Source: Osedax fenrisi (lineage: Eukaryota > Annelida > Polychaeta > Sabellida > Siboglinidae). Taken from it: DNA of 64,000 nucleotides. Made by a program: the position numbers and the translations under genes. Position 1 is the stretch's first letter. Each line of letters begins with the position of its first letter. This document shows positions 1 to 11,249 of the stretch, in pieces. The notes below the pieces were generated by a model. It saw nothing but the letters and a program-made list of their open reading frames with translations. It did no database searches and was not told where the DNA came from. Location: contig OZ025241.1 in assembly GCA_964019155.1 (NCBI GenBank), forward strand, positions 28,261,059-28,325,058. The letters are read 5' to 3'.

Positions 1-1425
1 ACTAAAAGCATAAATAATGGCAAAGCTTGCGGATTAGATGAAATTCCAGCTGAAGTTTGGAAACTGACAGAATTTCAAAATATTTTGCTAAATTTCTGTA
101 ACAGCGTATATTCTCAAAATCAAATAAAAAGATGGACTGAAGGCTGTCTTTTACTGTTCCCGAAGAAAGGAGATATTTCTCAGGCCACAAATTATAGAGG
201 TATAACCCTAACGTCCATTGCAGCAAAAATTTATAATTTGATGCTCCTAAATCGCATAAGACCGGAAATCGATCCTATCCTACGGAAAAATCAGAACGGT
301 TTTCGCCAGAATAGATCAACTACAGGACAAATATTGACAATCCGACGTATAATTGAAGGAGTAAGATCAAAGAATCTACCTGCCACACTATTGTTTGTAG
401 ACTTCGCCAAAGCATTTGATTCGATACATCGCGGTAAAATGAAAAATATCCTCTCTGCGTATGGAATACCCACAGAAACAGTAGAAGCAATCATGATACT
501 CTATCGAGAAACAAGATCAATGGTTAGATCACCAGATGGAGATACACCATACTTCGAGATCACTACTGGGGTATTACAAGGAGACACGCTTGCATCTTTC
601 CTTTTTATAATATGTTTAGACTATGTCTTGAGAAAATCACTAGATGATAATACACATCTCGGTCTCACCATAAAAAAACGAATGAGTAGCCGACATCCTG
701 CAATATACATAACTGATACTGATTATGATGCTACATAAAATCGAAGAAGCCGCAGCCGAAATAGGATTAGGTGTAAATGCAGATAAAACGGAATATATCT
801 CTCTGAACCAGAAGAATAATAGTTGTATAAAAAGTCTAAAGGGTAAATCAAACAAGTAAATGATTTCAAGTATATTGGAAGCTATGACGCATCTACTGAT
901 CATGACGTCAATGTAAGGATTGGACAGGCTTGGGCCGCACTAAACAATATGACATCAATATAGAAATCTAATCTCTCTGTAAAGCTGAAGAAACATTTCT
1001 TTAGGGCCACAGTCGAATCGATCCTTGTATATGGCTCCATCACATGGGCATTAACATCTTCTCTAGAGAAAAAGATTGATGGAGCATATACAAGAATGCT
1101 ACGCGCTGCCTTAAATAAAAGATGGCAAGATCATACGTCTAATAATGAAATATATGGAAATATCCCAAAGATCACGATTACAATTAAAGAACATAGGATG
1201 CGTTTCTCAGGACATTGTTGGCGAAGCAGAGAAGAAATGATCAGCGAAGTGCTTCTATGGGAACCTTTACATGTGCAACGAAAACCTGGACGGCCGAATA
1301 AGAGATATACTGCACAACTTAGAGAAGACAGCGGATGCACTACAGATGAACTGAAGACGTTGATGGGAAACAGAGATGAATGGAAAAAACGTGTCATTCT
1401 ATGCCGAGCAAGCTCGACCTGGTAA
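1..1425 (+). pseudogene. 5'-cut RTE-like LINE reverse transcriptase relic
   Basis: Reading frame 1 is open from base 1 to 738 and resumes from about 856 to the stop at 1423-1425. The first block is the palm of a non-LTR reverse transcriptase: NGKACGLDEIPAEVW near the start, NYRGITL, QNGFR, the catalytic FVDFAKAFDSIH (first Asp) and GVLQGDTLASFLFIICLDY. The second block is the usual C-terminal region (FKYIGSY, FRATVESILVYGSITW, LRAALNKRW, RFSGHCWRS, GRPNKRYTAQL). The copy is dead. At about 727-733 the text jumps from DTDY to a helix normally found downstream, removing the ADD of the YADD site and shifting the frame. There is also a TAG at 961-963 where this family has Trp. The 5' part lies outside the window. 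The clade (RTE/Proto2-like) is my inference from motif style. Confidence 0.9.
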
Positions 1426-1654
1426 GTAAGGTAATAGCTATACATGTAGTAGTGTACCTATACTACACTATATATAGTAAACACAGTTATGTAACACTAG
1501 AAAATAGATGTACATAACTTTATTTTTAGAAGTGTAAGTTATTAACTGTATACTGTATACTGTATACACCATGGATACGGTCATGTGATGCGAACATTCC
1601 TATATATATGTCCTATATGTCCTATAGGATATTATTATAATCAACTCTATATAT

Positions 1655-2455
1655 CATTGGTTCCCAACCTTTTTTCACCAAGACATTTTTTTGAAAACTT
1701 ATAATAATTAAAAATATACCATGACCCAATTAAGAATTGTATTTTTGTATTATTAAACTTAATCGCAAACGAATAATATAAACTGTAAAATATTGTATAT
1801 CAATATTATTATAAAAATTTTTATAAATTGGCTCATGACCAGATTGAGTTAAATTCGGCAGTTTCGTCAAAAGGCCGAATTTTGCTGAATATAAGGATTT
1901 TCAAAGGCCGAATATAAGCTAAATTCGGCCTTTTTTTAAATAAAATATTTATCATATCTTATATCATTAAAAGTAATAAATAAATACGTAATAGTAATAT
2001 ATATATATATATATATATTATATGTTATTAATACTACAACTAAAATATTTATATATTTATATAATAGTAGTAATGTATGTAAGTAAATTCGTAATTATTA
2101 AGTATTACATTTGTTTATATAAAGCATTGTTTTCTTATACAATTAAAAATGGCACAAAAAGACCAACATTTTTTAATATATCACATCAAGCTGAATATGA
2201 ACTTAATATTACGTAACAATATACTATTAGTAATAGTTTAGAAACGACTTTTTGATTAATAGTCTATTACTCAAAAAGTCGTTTCAGTTAAATGTAAATT
2301 TTTTTATGTTTTTGGAAGAGAAGTTAAATCAGGTTAATAGTGTATTTATTTAACATTTAAATTTTCATAATATAAATATAAATAATTACGTTTTAATTTT
2401 TTTAATTATTAGAATAACTAATAAAGAATTAATAGTTTATTAGATGCATCTTCTC

Positions 2456-2492
<37 letters not shown>

Positions 2493-2711
2493 AATATTAT
2501 ATATTAAATATGTTAGATCGACTATATTAACATTGTGATAGATGGATTTATCTAACGATATAATAATTATTTTATATACAAAATAAATTAAATATGTATA
2601 TAGTATATAGTAAGTATATACTATATACTAATATGTATACTATAATATATTCCATTAATATTATGTTGCCTTTGTGATTATAGCATTTATTTAATTTCAT
2701 TACCGGACTGC

Positions 2712-2743
<32 letters not shown>

Positions 2744-3261
2744 TATAATAAGAAGAAAAAGTAAAAAAAAATCCAGGAACTTTTTCCATTGAATCAGAAT
2801 TAGTAAAGTCGATAAAAACTGAAGAAAAGACCCATATTTCAAACATTTTACTTGAAGGATGTATACACTCACAACAATTAATTATTTAATAAAAATAAAA
2901 ATATTTTTTAATAATTTGTATACAAATATAATAAATTTATTATTTACTTGATTTAAATACATATTTATACCACTATATTTGTTGATACTAAAATGATTAT
3001 CTGTCATGCTATAAAATATATATTAATTAAATTAATTAATCATATTAAGTATATATAGTGATAACTATATTGATCAAATATAGAAAGGTCGAATTTAAGC
3101 CGAATATAAGGATTTCAAAAGGCCGAAAATAAGCTAAATTCGGCCTTTTTCCTTAAATTAGGTAAAGGCCGAATTTAACTCACCATGCTCATGACCCAAA
3201 CAAAAAACCCAATGACCCAAATTTGGGTCATGAGTCATGACCCATAGATTGGGAATCACTG
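1655..3261. mobile_element. hAT-like non-autonomous element with 8-bp TSD
   Basis: The left end reads CATTGGTTCCCAACCT and the right end, reverse-complemented, CAGTGATTCCCAATCT. Both are hAT-type termini of the CAGTGGTTCCCAACC style. The flanks carry an identical 8-bp duplication, CTATATAT, at 1647-1654 and 3262-3269. It is low-complexity sequence but sits exactly at both boundaries. Repeated CATGACCCA motifs lie just inside the ends. I see no transposase reading frame inside; the interior is AT-rich and mostly belongs to a second, inner element. Confidence 0.75.
1845..3182. mobile_element. Inner inverted-repeat element with GGCCGAAT hairpins
   Basis: TGAGTTAAATTCGGC opens the segment and its inverse, GCCGAATTTAACTCA, closes it. 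Just inside each end lies a further block containing a perfect hairpin of the form GGCCGAAT-loop-ATTCGGCC (about 1905-1930 and 3120-3145). The two blocks are in direct, not inverted, orientation. A separate hairpin at about 2238-2286 pairs AAACGACTTTTTGA with its complement. The segment sits wholly inside the surrounding hAT-like element, so it probably inserted later or is a composite. No target duplication was resolved and no coding sequence was seen. Confidence 0.5.
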
Positions 3262-3614
3262 CTATATATAGATAACTCTATTGGGTACAATGCACGGACC
3301 GTATACCAGCCTATAGGCTTGGTATTCTATAGTATGGTATCTATATATATCTATATATATATATATCTATATATGATATATTATAATAAGGACACATACG
3401 CGAATACCCTGCCTGCGCATGTGCACTCGGAGATTGATTACGTAACGATAGAGGTAGGACGAGGATGACGACGTCTATTTACGTTACGTAATATATATAG
3501 GTTAATACTGTTGCGTAATAAATCGATGCTAGTTCTTTATTAAGCGACTGCATCAGTATGTCGCGTGCAATTGTTATAGATTAGTAAAAATAGAATTATT
3601 ATTATATTAGGATG

Positions 3615-3656
<42 letters not shown>

Positions 3657-3661
<5 letters not shown>

Positions 3662-4673
3662 GTCTCCAATTACCTACCCCTTAATGATTATTTGTAATAA
3701 ATTATTCAATATTAAATATATTTATTTTAAATTTTTAATATATAGGGTATATAAATTAAAAATAGCCATATTATGTATTGGCATTATATTATAATATGGC
3801 TATTTTAAATTGTTGATATAATTATATTTAAAAGAATAAACAGGGGTGTCGGTTATTGGATATATATATGCCTAATACCGATCCATTCTCCTGTTACCGA
3901 ACCCCTAAAATATTCGCGGTATGAATAATTGTTGTCTTAATGTTAATTAAAATCCAATCAAAATAACAGACATAAATGTATTTAATGGATTAAAAAAGGC
4001 ATGCTATTTATTTATTATTGAATTTATGTTTTAATATTCATATTAAATGTATATATAATCTTTATATTTATTATATTTAAACAGCGTATATTATTATTTA
4101 ATAATTATTTATTAATCAATCGACTGGAATCAGGCATATTTATTCTATATAAATGATACGCACACAATAGGTAATAGGAATATCACATGGGTCGCTATAA
4201 TTAAGATATCTTGGTTAAAACTTATTCAAATTAAATTATTTTTATAATATATTTGAACATTTAGTTAATCTATAATATTATGGATAGCATTTCATTTTAT
4301 TTTAATTAATTAAGTATTTACAATGATTTAAAAAAGTTATTATTCAAATATTTAAAGTAAAATATTTTTTAATATTAAAAAGTAAAATCATAATATAAAA
4401 TTTATCAAATATAAATTGTATAATTGATTATTTAAAAAAATAAAATAATCATTTACATTTACCATTAAATTATTAATAATTTATGTTTATGTAAATTATC
4501 GATATTTCTTATAGCTACTGAGATACGATAGGGTGTCTGTAATTGGAGAATGTCCACTATATTGTATACACTATACTGTTTACTACATTTCAAAATTAAG
4601 TTATTATATCAGGTGGTTATATTAGGTATTAAATAAGTATTATGAGGTGGTCGGCAATTGTAGACTCTACCCT
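3657..4673. mobile_element. GGTCGGTAAT-type MITE, copy 1
   Basis: Left end: AAAGTCTCCAATTACC. The right end is the inverse of GGGTAGAGTCTACAATTGCC and abuts TA. The interior has a hairpin around AAAATAGCCATATTA (about 3760-3815) and central GGTGTCGGTTATTGG / AATACCGATCC motifs. The copy at 24154-25124 shares the same end sequences, the same AAATAGCC block and the same central inverted motif. The element is non-coding. Confidence 0.6.
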
Positions 4674-4790
4674 ATATATATATGTATTATAAAATTATAT
4701 AAAATATATCTAATTCCAGGTTTAAATATTTTCAAACAATATAGGTGATTCTAAACTATAATATATATATACGCGTATTTTAATACTAAC

Positions 4791-4859
4791 GGCCAAGATG
4801 AAGCCCGGTATCATCAATATAAAGAAAGCGAAAGACACGAGGAGGCAGGTTATAATCGT
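4791..4859 (-). CDS. GPCR gene exon 6 (TM6)
   Basis: This 69-nt exon encodes 23 residues, including LLVSFAFFILMIPGFILA, the sixth transmembrane helix of a rhodopsin-class receptor with the conserved Phe and Pro. The acceptor is CACTGTAG before ACGATT and the donor is GTTAGT after GCC. It starts in phase 0, matching the phase-0 end of exon 5, and ends in phase 0. The following exon should carry TM7 with its NPxxY-like motif. I did not find one between here and base 1, so it lies outside the window or is too diverged to see. The exon is a clear GC-richer island between AT-rich introns. Confidence 0.85.
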
Positions 4860-5048
4860 CTACAGTGAAGGAACACGTGATGTAGGTACACGCGTGTGAA
4901 TAGCATTACGATCAGTGTAACATTACAGCTTATTGTGTACATTACTAATACTATTAATATTCATTGATTTATATATAATATACATTTATTTATATATAAT
5001 AAATAAATATAATAGAATATAAACTTTATAATATCGAGTTGGAGAATG

Positions 5049-5084
<36 letters not shown>

Positions 5085-5176
5085 ATAGATAGTGATTTAT
5101 ATATGATATAGGGATAGACACAGATATACATAAAGAGATAGGTAGTGAAATAAAGAGATAACAATAGTATTCCGAC

Positions 5177-5388
5177 CTGTTTGAACTGCATCTCCCCTGC
5201 GCGTTTCTTGTACCCGCCGTGATGCCGCCGTATGTGACTACGCTTCAGTACGGTTACTATGACGACGTTACTGGTCAACATGCAGGAGAACGGTAGCAAC
5301 ACCACTACGGTCAGCATCAGGTAAGGTCTGACCTCGTTCTCGAAGTAACGGTACCTCGGCATAGCGCCGCAATACGAGTAGTGGTCTC
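5177..5388 (-). CDS. GPCR gene exon 5 (ECL2-TM5-ICL3)
   Basis: The exon is 212 nt, phase 1 in and phase 0 out. It opens with the end of extracellular loop 2, SYCGAMPRYRYFENEV, whose Cys is the usual partner of the Cys at the top of TM3. TM5 follows (PYLMLTVVVLLPFSCMLTSN, with the helix-5 Pro in LPF), then a basic third intracellular loop, VLKRSHIRRHHGGYKKRAGE. The acceptor is ACCCCTCAG before GAGACC and the donor is CAG then GTCGGA. Joined to exon 4, the split codon gives Gly. Downstream intron sequence continues open past the donor on the minus strand but quickly turns to (TA)n, which supports the splice site. Confidence 0.9.
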
Positions 5389-6390
5389 CTGAGGGGTGGG
5401 GGGAGTTCGTTATAAGCGGGTAAATGGGGGGGGGGGGTGGTATGTGGTAGTTTGCTAAAATGTTACGAGCAGGTATAATGTGGTATATGGGAATACACCT
5501 TATTCTATTAGGTATATACATATACTACCCAGTGGTCTTATGCGGGCCGGGAGTTCGTTATAAGCGGGTAAAGAGGGGGATGTAAGAAGTGTGGTATGTG
5601 GTAGTTTGTTAACATGCATATAAGGTGGTATATGGATATAAGGTGATATATGGGAAGTGGTCTACGCCGATGCATATGGTAGTTCTTTATACGGGATATG
5701 GTATGTGAGAAGAACTTATAAATTAATCATCAAATATAATATACTATATATATATAAGTGTGATTAATAATCGTAGATATTTAAAAACATAAATATCGTC
5801 ATTATACGAACGTGATTGTTTAGAGGTATCATATCTCTCTATTTGCAATATATTTCAAATGTTAAATACTAGAAAGTGGATAGGTTAAAATAATCGATTT
5901 CAAATAATTAATTCCAAAAAACGCATATCACTAGTTCGTGCACAAATAGCTCATTCTCTAAACAAAGAGATCATTGTTTAACGGTATAAACGATGATACA
6001 TCTGAACACAATCACTCTATTGATTAATCAGAATAATTATTCTAGCACATTCCATTAAAAATGAAATCTATATTGTTGACAATTTGTTATTTTCAGTTAT
6101 TTCGAATCGTAAGAGACGTGGGTATTAAATGTATATGAACATGTACCTTGCTATAGACAATATATATATATATATATATAATTATGTGGTAGCTGTTATA
6201 TTAGTATAATATTTACTGGTATACCAGTGGCTATAACTATTCGGAGAAATGATTACTTAATAGACATTAATTCAATATATATTTGTTATAATTTTATTTT
6301 ATTATACACAACTTCAATTTATTAAATCGAATACATTTTGTTAATTAATTAATTCATATATTCCTATATATATAGTATACTATAGCACTA

Positions 6391-7109
6391 TAGTGCTGTA
6401 AATGAACTCAAGTTTTGAAGTATTGATACTTGTTCGAACTCACTTTTTGAATTACGAACTTGTTTGAACAAATTGTTGAAGTATCGAACTTGTATATAAA
6501 TTACGCCAAGCATTTTGATAGAGCCGTGCCTTTGGGTAAATGATGCCTACCCGAGACTGTTACTCTACAAGCAAAAGACGAACCACGACTATTACTTAAT
6601 GGGCTCAAACCAAATTGAGACTCTTACTAGATACAACCTAGCACAAACAGTGGTTTTTATGTTACATTTTAATCATAATTTTTAATTATTTATTATAGAT
6701 ATAAATATTAATCTATATCTCTTACATAATCTGTGAATAAATTATTTTAATTATTTCCATAGGTGGCTAATTTATGTTTTTATTATTTTTATTTGTTAAT
6801 ATATAATATCTACATCGATGGTTCAGATTACTGAGACTTAGACTGCATCGATGCTTTGAGTAACTGAGACCAAGATAAATTATTTGCATACATTATTTAA
6901 CTAACCGAGACTGAGACTGCACCGATACTTTGGATAACTTAAATTAATACTTTTATCAAACATATTGTCGCCAGTTCAATAATTGTTTAAAAAGTTCCAA
7001 GTTCGAAAATCATAAGTTCAAAATTTGTAAAGTTCGAAACCGAATTTTGTCTCAAAGTTCGACACTGTTCGATACGTGTTCGAACTGTCTGAGTTCATTT
7101 ACATCACTA
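6391..7109. mobile_element. TAGTGCTGTAAA-type hAT MITE
   Basis: The ends are inverted: TAGTGCTGTAAATGAACTCA on the left, and the reverse of the right end is TAGTGATGTAAATGAACTCA (19 of 20 positions equal). Subterminal regions are studded with GTTCGAAC-like words, as expected for transposase-binding sites. No convincing 8-bp target duplication was found (TAGCACTA against ATATATAG). The element occupies the intron between GPCR exons 4 and 5, ending 47 bp from exon 4. Non-coding, 719 bp. The first 12 bases of its TIR are shared with the element at 22389-23683. Confidence 0.6.
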
Positions 7110-7155
7110 ATATATAGTATATAATATATACACGTGTGCATATGTGTTAGCAAAC

Positions 7156-7288
7156 CTTGTATTATATTGCCCGTAGTCCAGAACATGTGTATATTCTTGC
7201 ACACTAGCACCAGTACGGTCACTAACGCCAGCAGGTAAACCTTACTGTAACTCGAGCACAGCGTTCTTCTGGTCAACGGAGAATAGAT
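7156..7288 (-). CDS. GPCR gene exon 4 (ICL2-TM4)
   Basis: The exon is 133 nt, phase 0 in and phase 1 out. It begins IYSPLTRRTLCSSYSKVYLL, the second intracellular loop that follows the DRY-region helix end in class A receptors (the P..R pattern). TM4 follows (LLALVTVLVLVCKNIHMFW) and then the start of extracellular loop 2 (TTGNIIQ). The N-H-x-F-W ending of TM4 is a feature I associate with invertebrate peptide-receptor-like GPCRs (inference). The acceptor is GTACGCAG with an upstream CTAAC branch-like word. The donor is CAAG then GTTTGC. The phase joins correctly to exons 3 and 5. Confidence 0.88.
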
Positions 7289-7846
7289 CTGCGTACCACC
7301 GGTCAATAGGTTAGTAGGTCAAGTTATTACGTAATATGAACTTAACGAGTGAAGGAGGGAGTCAGGTGTGGTGACATAAGTTGACAGTGGTCACCTAGGT
7401 GTACAGTGTATAGTATACACTGCACAGTCGCTATTATTCAATATGCTATACTATGGTTATATTCATTATTCTGCTAATATATTAAAGTTAATATCTAAAA
7501 GTTTCAAATAAAGTTTTAAAATATATACTAAATAAATTACAAGTTTAATAATACCGTTAATCAGTATGCCTACTAATCACTATGATGCTATTCAAGTGAT
7601 ATATTTACAAATTAATAACGAATCATTAACATCTACTGTTACTCGTTATTTGAATAGAGGTTAACATTTACGATATATGGCTATAACATCATATATTATA
7701 TTATACAAGGGGTTATATAAAATCGGCTTATATTTCAATTCCCGATATCGGTCTATACACTGTATATTCACACCGAAACTAGCCGATTTCTTCTAATGTA
7801 GTGATGCGTTGGTGGTTTGAACGCAACTAATACCAGTAAGCCTAAA

Positions 7847-8095
7847 GGGGTTCATATCCTACTACCAATATTTCCGGCAAATTACCCGAAATATTGTAAC
7901 TTTAAAACGATTTTCTATCAAGTTGTAATGGGATAACCCCTTTAACCCCTTAAAGATACTATATTTCTGGCAAGTTGCCGGAAAGTAAGGGGGGTATCCA
8001 ACTACAATTTTAGTTAACTTGATAGAAAATATTTTAAAGTTACTATATTTCCGGCAAGTTGCCGGAAATACTGATAGTGGGATACCCCATTAAGC
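7847..8095. repeat. Inverted-repeat MITE with TTTCCGGCAA motifs
   Basis: The left arm (about 7847-7945) and right arm (about 7988-8095) are imperfect inverted copies. Each contains TATTTCCGGCAA, GTAACTTTAAAA and TTTTCTATCAAGTT, and both end in GGGG/CCCC. The internal palindrome GGCAAGTTGCCGGAAA occurs twice. Flanks share TAAGCC at slightly different offsets, so no clean target duplication can be called. It lies in the GPCR intron between exons 3 and 4. No coding sequence. Confidence 0.55.
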
Positions 8096-8379
8096 CAACT
8101 ATTACCAGTACCGGTAAATACTGACTACTACTACTAACCGCCATTAGATCTATATATAGAGAAGACGAGTATACTCATCATATATCCCTCATGTATAGGT
8201 ATGTATATAATGTATAACCCCATACATCAAGTACTATAACCACACTAGTGTACCGGTCAATACTGACCATTACTGACCACTACTACTACTACTACTACCA
8301 CTAATGACCACTACTGCCTACTACTACCCACTACTGACCACTACGACTACTACCACTACTGACCACTACGACTACTAAC

Positions 8380-8484
8380 CGCTATAGCCCTATCTATAGA
8401 GAAGATGGTCAGCAGCCAGACTCCCACGTCACCGGAAGTGTACATCAACACCTTCAGAAGACGACAACAAAGCGCTGATTTCGT
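8380..8484 (-). CDS. GPCR gene exon 3 (TM3, DRA variant)
   Basis: This 105-nt exon encodes 35 residues in phase 0 on both sides. It contains SALCCRLLKVLMYTSGDVGV, giving the Cys expected at the top of TM3 (two adjacent Cys here), followed by WLLTIFSIDRAIA at the cytoplasmic end. The family's DRY motif reads DRA in this gene: Tyr is replaced by Ala while Asp and Arg are kept. The acceptor is CAAACAG before ACGAAA and the donor is GCG then GTTAGT. It joins exon 2 (KWQLM) upstream and exon 4 (IYSPLTRR) downstream without shifting frame. The donor side runs straight into a CTA/ACC simple repeat (8270-8380). Confidence 0.87.
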
Positions 8485-8739
8485 CTGTTTGTTACGTTAT
8501 AGGTAATGTATATGTGTGTGTATGTGTGTGTAGTGGCGCAAGATTGATTTTTTGGTTGGGGGGGGGGGTGATTTTTTTTTTAGAAAAATACTTCTTTTAA
8601 AGGATTTTTATGTAGTTGTTTATTGATTATTGGATTAGTATAATACATTGTCGCCAAGTAAAAAATGTAATAAATAAATTGAATAATGAACAAATAAATA
8701 TCAACAATGTGCAAAACGAAAACATTAAGATTAATCAGA

Positions 8740-9786
8740 TAGTATAGCATATGTCAATTTTTTGAACTTTTTCAGGATCTAATACGTAGAGGCAGCTTGT
8801 TCCAGTGGCGAGGAGCACATATCGAGAATGCCAAATGACCGATTGTTAACTGAAATGATGGATAATCAATCTTATAGCAGTTGGTCGATCTCTGGATTCG
8901 AGTCGAAAACGGATGTACGAGATCAGCAAGCTAACTAGGTTTCCCAGTATATAGAACTTTATGGGTCAAACAGAGTAGTTGGTATACCCAGCAAACAATT
9001 CCGAATAGATATATTCGTCCCTTTTTCGACGCTTTTGGGTTCTTCAGTTCTCAATCATATTGAATTCGTCGCTTTTTCGACGCTTTTGGGCGCTTCAGTT
9101 CCGAATCATATTGAATTCGTCGAAAATTCGACTCTTTTGGGCGCTTCAGTTCCGAATCTTATTGAATTCGTCGCAAATTCGACGCTTTTGGGCGCAACAG
9201 CGTCCAAAGTACAATAGAACAATTTGACGCTTTTGGGCGCAAATTGTCATCAAAGCGACGAATTAATTCCGGAACATTTAGGCGCATGGCGTCCAAAAGC
9301 GTCGAATATATTGTTTGCTGGGAACAGTGTCTAAATTACAAAAGGATTTTAGGCGATAATTCGATGCTTTTGGGCGCTTCAGTTCCGAATCATATTAAAT
9401 TCGTCGCAAATTCGACACTTTTGGGCGCAACAGCCTCCAAATTACAAAAGGATTTTAGGCGAAAATTCGACGCTTTTGGGCGCTTCAGTTCCGAATAATA
9501 TTGAATTCGACGCAAATTCGACGCCTTTGGGCGCAAATTGTCATCAAAGCGACGAATTAATTCCGGAACTTTTGGGCGCAGTGCGTCGATAATATTGTTT
9601 GCTGGGTACAGCCAATTTAGTGGCAAGAAGCCACCCAAGGATCTTCATTAGATTCGTAATAGAAACATGATTATATTTCCTCAAACGGTATAGCAGGCGC
9701 ACCGATCGACGTTGTATGACCTCTAGTTTCCTTAAAAGATGAAGAGATATGGAGGTGTACAGTGTACACTGTACAGTGGCATGCAA
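8740..9786 (-). pseudogene. LINE 3' fragment split by a MITE
   Basis: Read on the minus strand, 9786 down to 9609 gives LLRKLEVIQRRSVRLLYRL and MKILGWLLATKLA, the linker after the reverse transcriptase of jockey/CR1-type LINEs. After the interrupting MITE, 8985 down to 8760 gives KFYILGNLVSLLISYI, a decayed R..R stretch, and WNKLPLRIRS at 8774-8803, the signature near the end of such ORF2 proteins. Frameshifts and stops are present. A low-complexity 3' UTR follows to about 8640. The two halves are collinear across the MITE, which shows the order of insertion. Confidence 0.8.
8988..9606. mobile_element. CCCAGCAAACAA MITE with internal duplication
   Basis: CCCAGCAAACAAT starts the element and ATTGTTTGCTGGG ends it; TA flanks both ends. 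The inside is built from repeated words: GACGCTTTTGGGCGC, TTCCGAATCATATTGAATTC and TCATCAAAGCGACGAATTAA. A complete right-end sequence (TTGTTTGCTGGG) also occurs internally at 9311-9322. The block before it (about 9216-9322) is repeated at about 9520-9606, so the element is a head-to-tail partial duplication. A lone CCCAGCAAA end is also present at 62871. Its superfamily is uncertain; TA duplication would suit Tc1/mariner-like or related elements. Confidence 0.75.
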
Positions 9787-10164
9787 TATCTAATACTGCT
9801 AAATACTAGAGAATTAATAAAGTTAATTACGTATAACTGAGAAAGTGAGTTTATTACGGACTTTGAAAATATTGTAGATGAAGTATTGGACATTACGTGT
9901 AATATTATAATATCTATAGATATTTGGGATGATAAATCGAGGTTGGAGGAGATTCTTATACTAAGAGTGGTAACTATCGAAAAGGGAGAATGGAAAGGAG
10001 ATCAAGAGAGGTAAGATGTAAAAATGAATTGGATTTACGATTACTATTAATACTATTAGTAGGGGTACAAAAACAATAGTTTTGTTAGGGGCTGATTTTT
10101 TTAAAGATTTGTTAAAGAAATAAGCTTGTTGAATATTTAAATATGTTTATTTAAAAAAGTGTGC

Positions 10165-10505
10165 TTATCTCCAGTCATTCATATTAATGAAATTATCCAT
10201 TATTTCATCAATGCTGCAATCATCTAAAATATATGAATGAATATGGCACATTAGCAGAGAATTTAACATATCTTGGCTCATTGTTGAGCAGAGCCAAGTT
10301 TTGATTTTTCTCAAACCAGAAATACTTTGTTCACATGCAACTGAACTTGTTGGTCGAACCATGAGAAGTTTCAGCAAACACTTACATACCCTAAACATAC
10401 CCGATGGAATTTATTTATCAATTAAATAATTGTGTACTTCTTCAATGGAAGTGAACTTATTTCTTTTAAGCATTGGCAGTTCTATTTTCAATTCTTTGAA
10501 GTACA
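10165..10505 (-). pseudogene. hAT transposase C-terminal (hATC) relic
   Basis: From about 10505 downward the frame reads YFKELKIELPMLKRNKFTSI, an internal stop, then MFRVCKCLLKLLMVRPTSSV followed by ACEQSISGLRKIKTWLCSTM and SQDMLNSLLMCHIHSY. This is the dimerisation region of hAT transposases, whose hallmark is a SS-x-x-CERSFS-x-LRRIKTYLRSTM pattern. Here it is degenerate (CEQSIS for CERSFS). It ends at DNFINMNDWR before a stop. The N-terminal zinc finger and the catalytic RNase H-like core were not seen in the element. It lies inside the TAGTGGCGCAAGA-bounded element, which it probably once mobilised. Confidence 0.85.
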
Positions 10506-11115
10506 ATCAAAGATTTTGCGAAGCAAAGATATAACACTCCCTATGCATGCAACGTAATTTAGTAATATCCCCAACCGCTGCTAGCAGTAGTATCGAAATC
10601 ACTGAAATAGATTTAGGTTCGGCTCTGTTTGTATACAACAATGTTTTCATTGCTCTATTAAATTACATGCAATATAAATTAACTTTTACTTACTAAATAT
10701 ATACTTATAGCATTTAAAACATAAATATCATATTTGTTTGTTATATATTAGTAATGAACACTTAGTTTTCATCATATAAATATTAATTTAAAGCATATTA
10801 TTTAACATTTTAAAAGTGTATAGTTAAATACGAATTTACATTATAAACAACACATAGTTCCTAAAAGTAACCCGCTATAGGTGGCACCAGGGTATTTTGT
10901 ATACAAATTCGAATTACACGATTTCGCGTAAGTGTTATATCTTTCCTTCGGAAAATCTTTGGTACAATTCTTAAATATATATTTAATATATTAATATATA
11001 TTAAATTATAGATATCCAATTTTATATTCTACATATTAATTGATATGTAGAATATAAAATTAGATATATTAATTGGATATATTAATATAATATTTTATAA
11101 ATCTATTATAATTAC

Positions 11116-11249
11116 GGGCGTCGGGACGATTTCAGAATATGGGGGGGGGCATGCTTTGTTATCGACATACAGTTATTGTCCCCAGATATTCTGCCTCCCT
11201 GAATATGTGGGGGACAATAACTGGGCATCCTTACTCCTTTCCGACGTCC
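11116..11249. mobile_element. Small GGGCGTCGG MITE with near-perfect TSD
   Basis: GGGCGTCGGGACGA opens and TCCTTTCCGACGTCC closes this 134-bp unit as an imperfect inverted repeat. Flanks are ATAATTAC (11108-11115) and ATAATTAT (11250-11257), 7 of 8 equal. Inside, CAGTTATTGTCCCC and GGGGACAATAACTG form a perfect 14-bp stem, and a G9 run is present. The 8-bp duplication suggests a hAT-type MITE. Confidence 0.6.

Noticed and set aside
3390..3560. TM7 exon of the GPCR in a GC-richer patch
   Set aside because: Minus-strand frames (for example IDVVILVLPLSLRNQ) lack an NPxxY-like motif and good splice sites.
8404..8502. Plus-strand first exon beginning ATGGTCAGCAGCCAG and ending before GTAATG
   Set aside because: The same island on the minus strand gives an in-phase TM3 exon with a Cys and DRA motif that joins both neighbouring GPCR exons; the plus reading has no partner.
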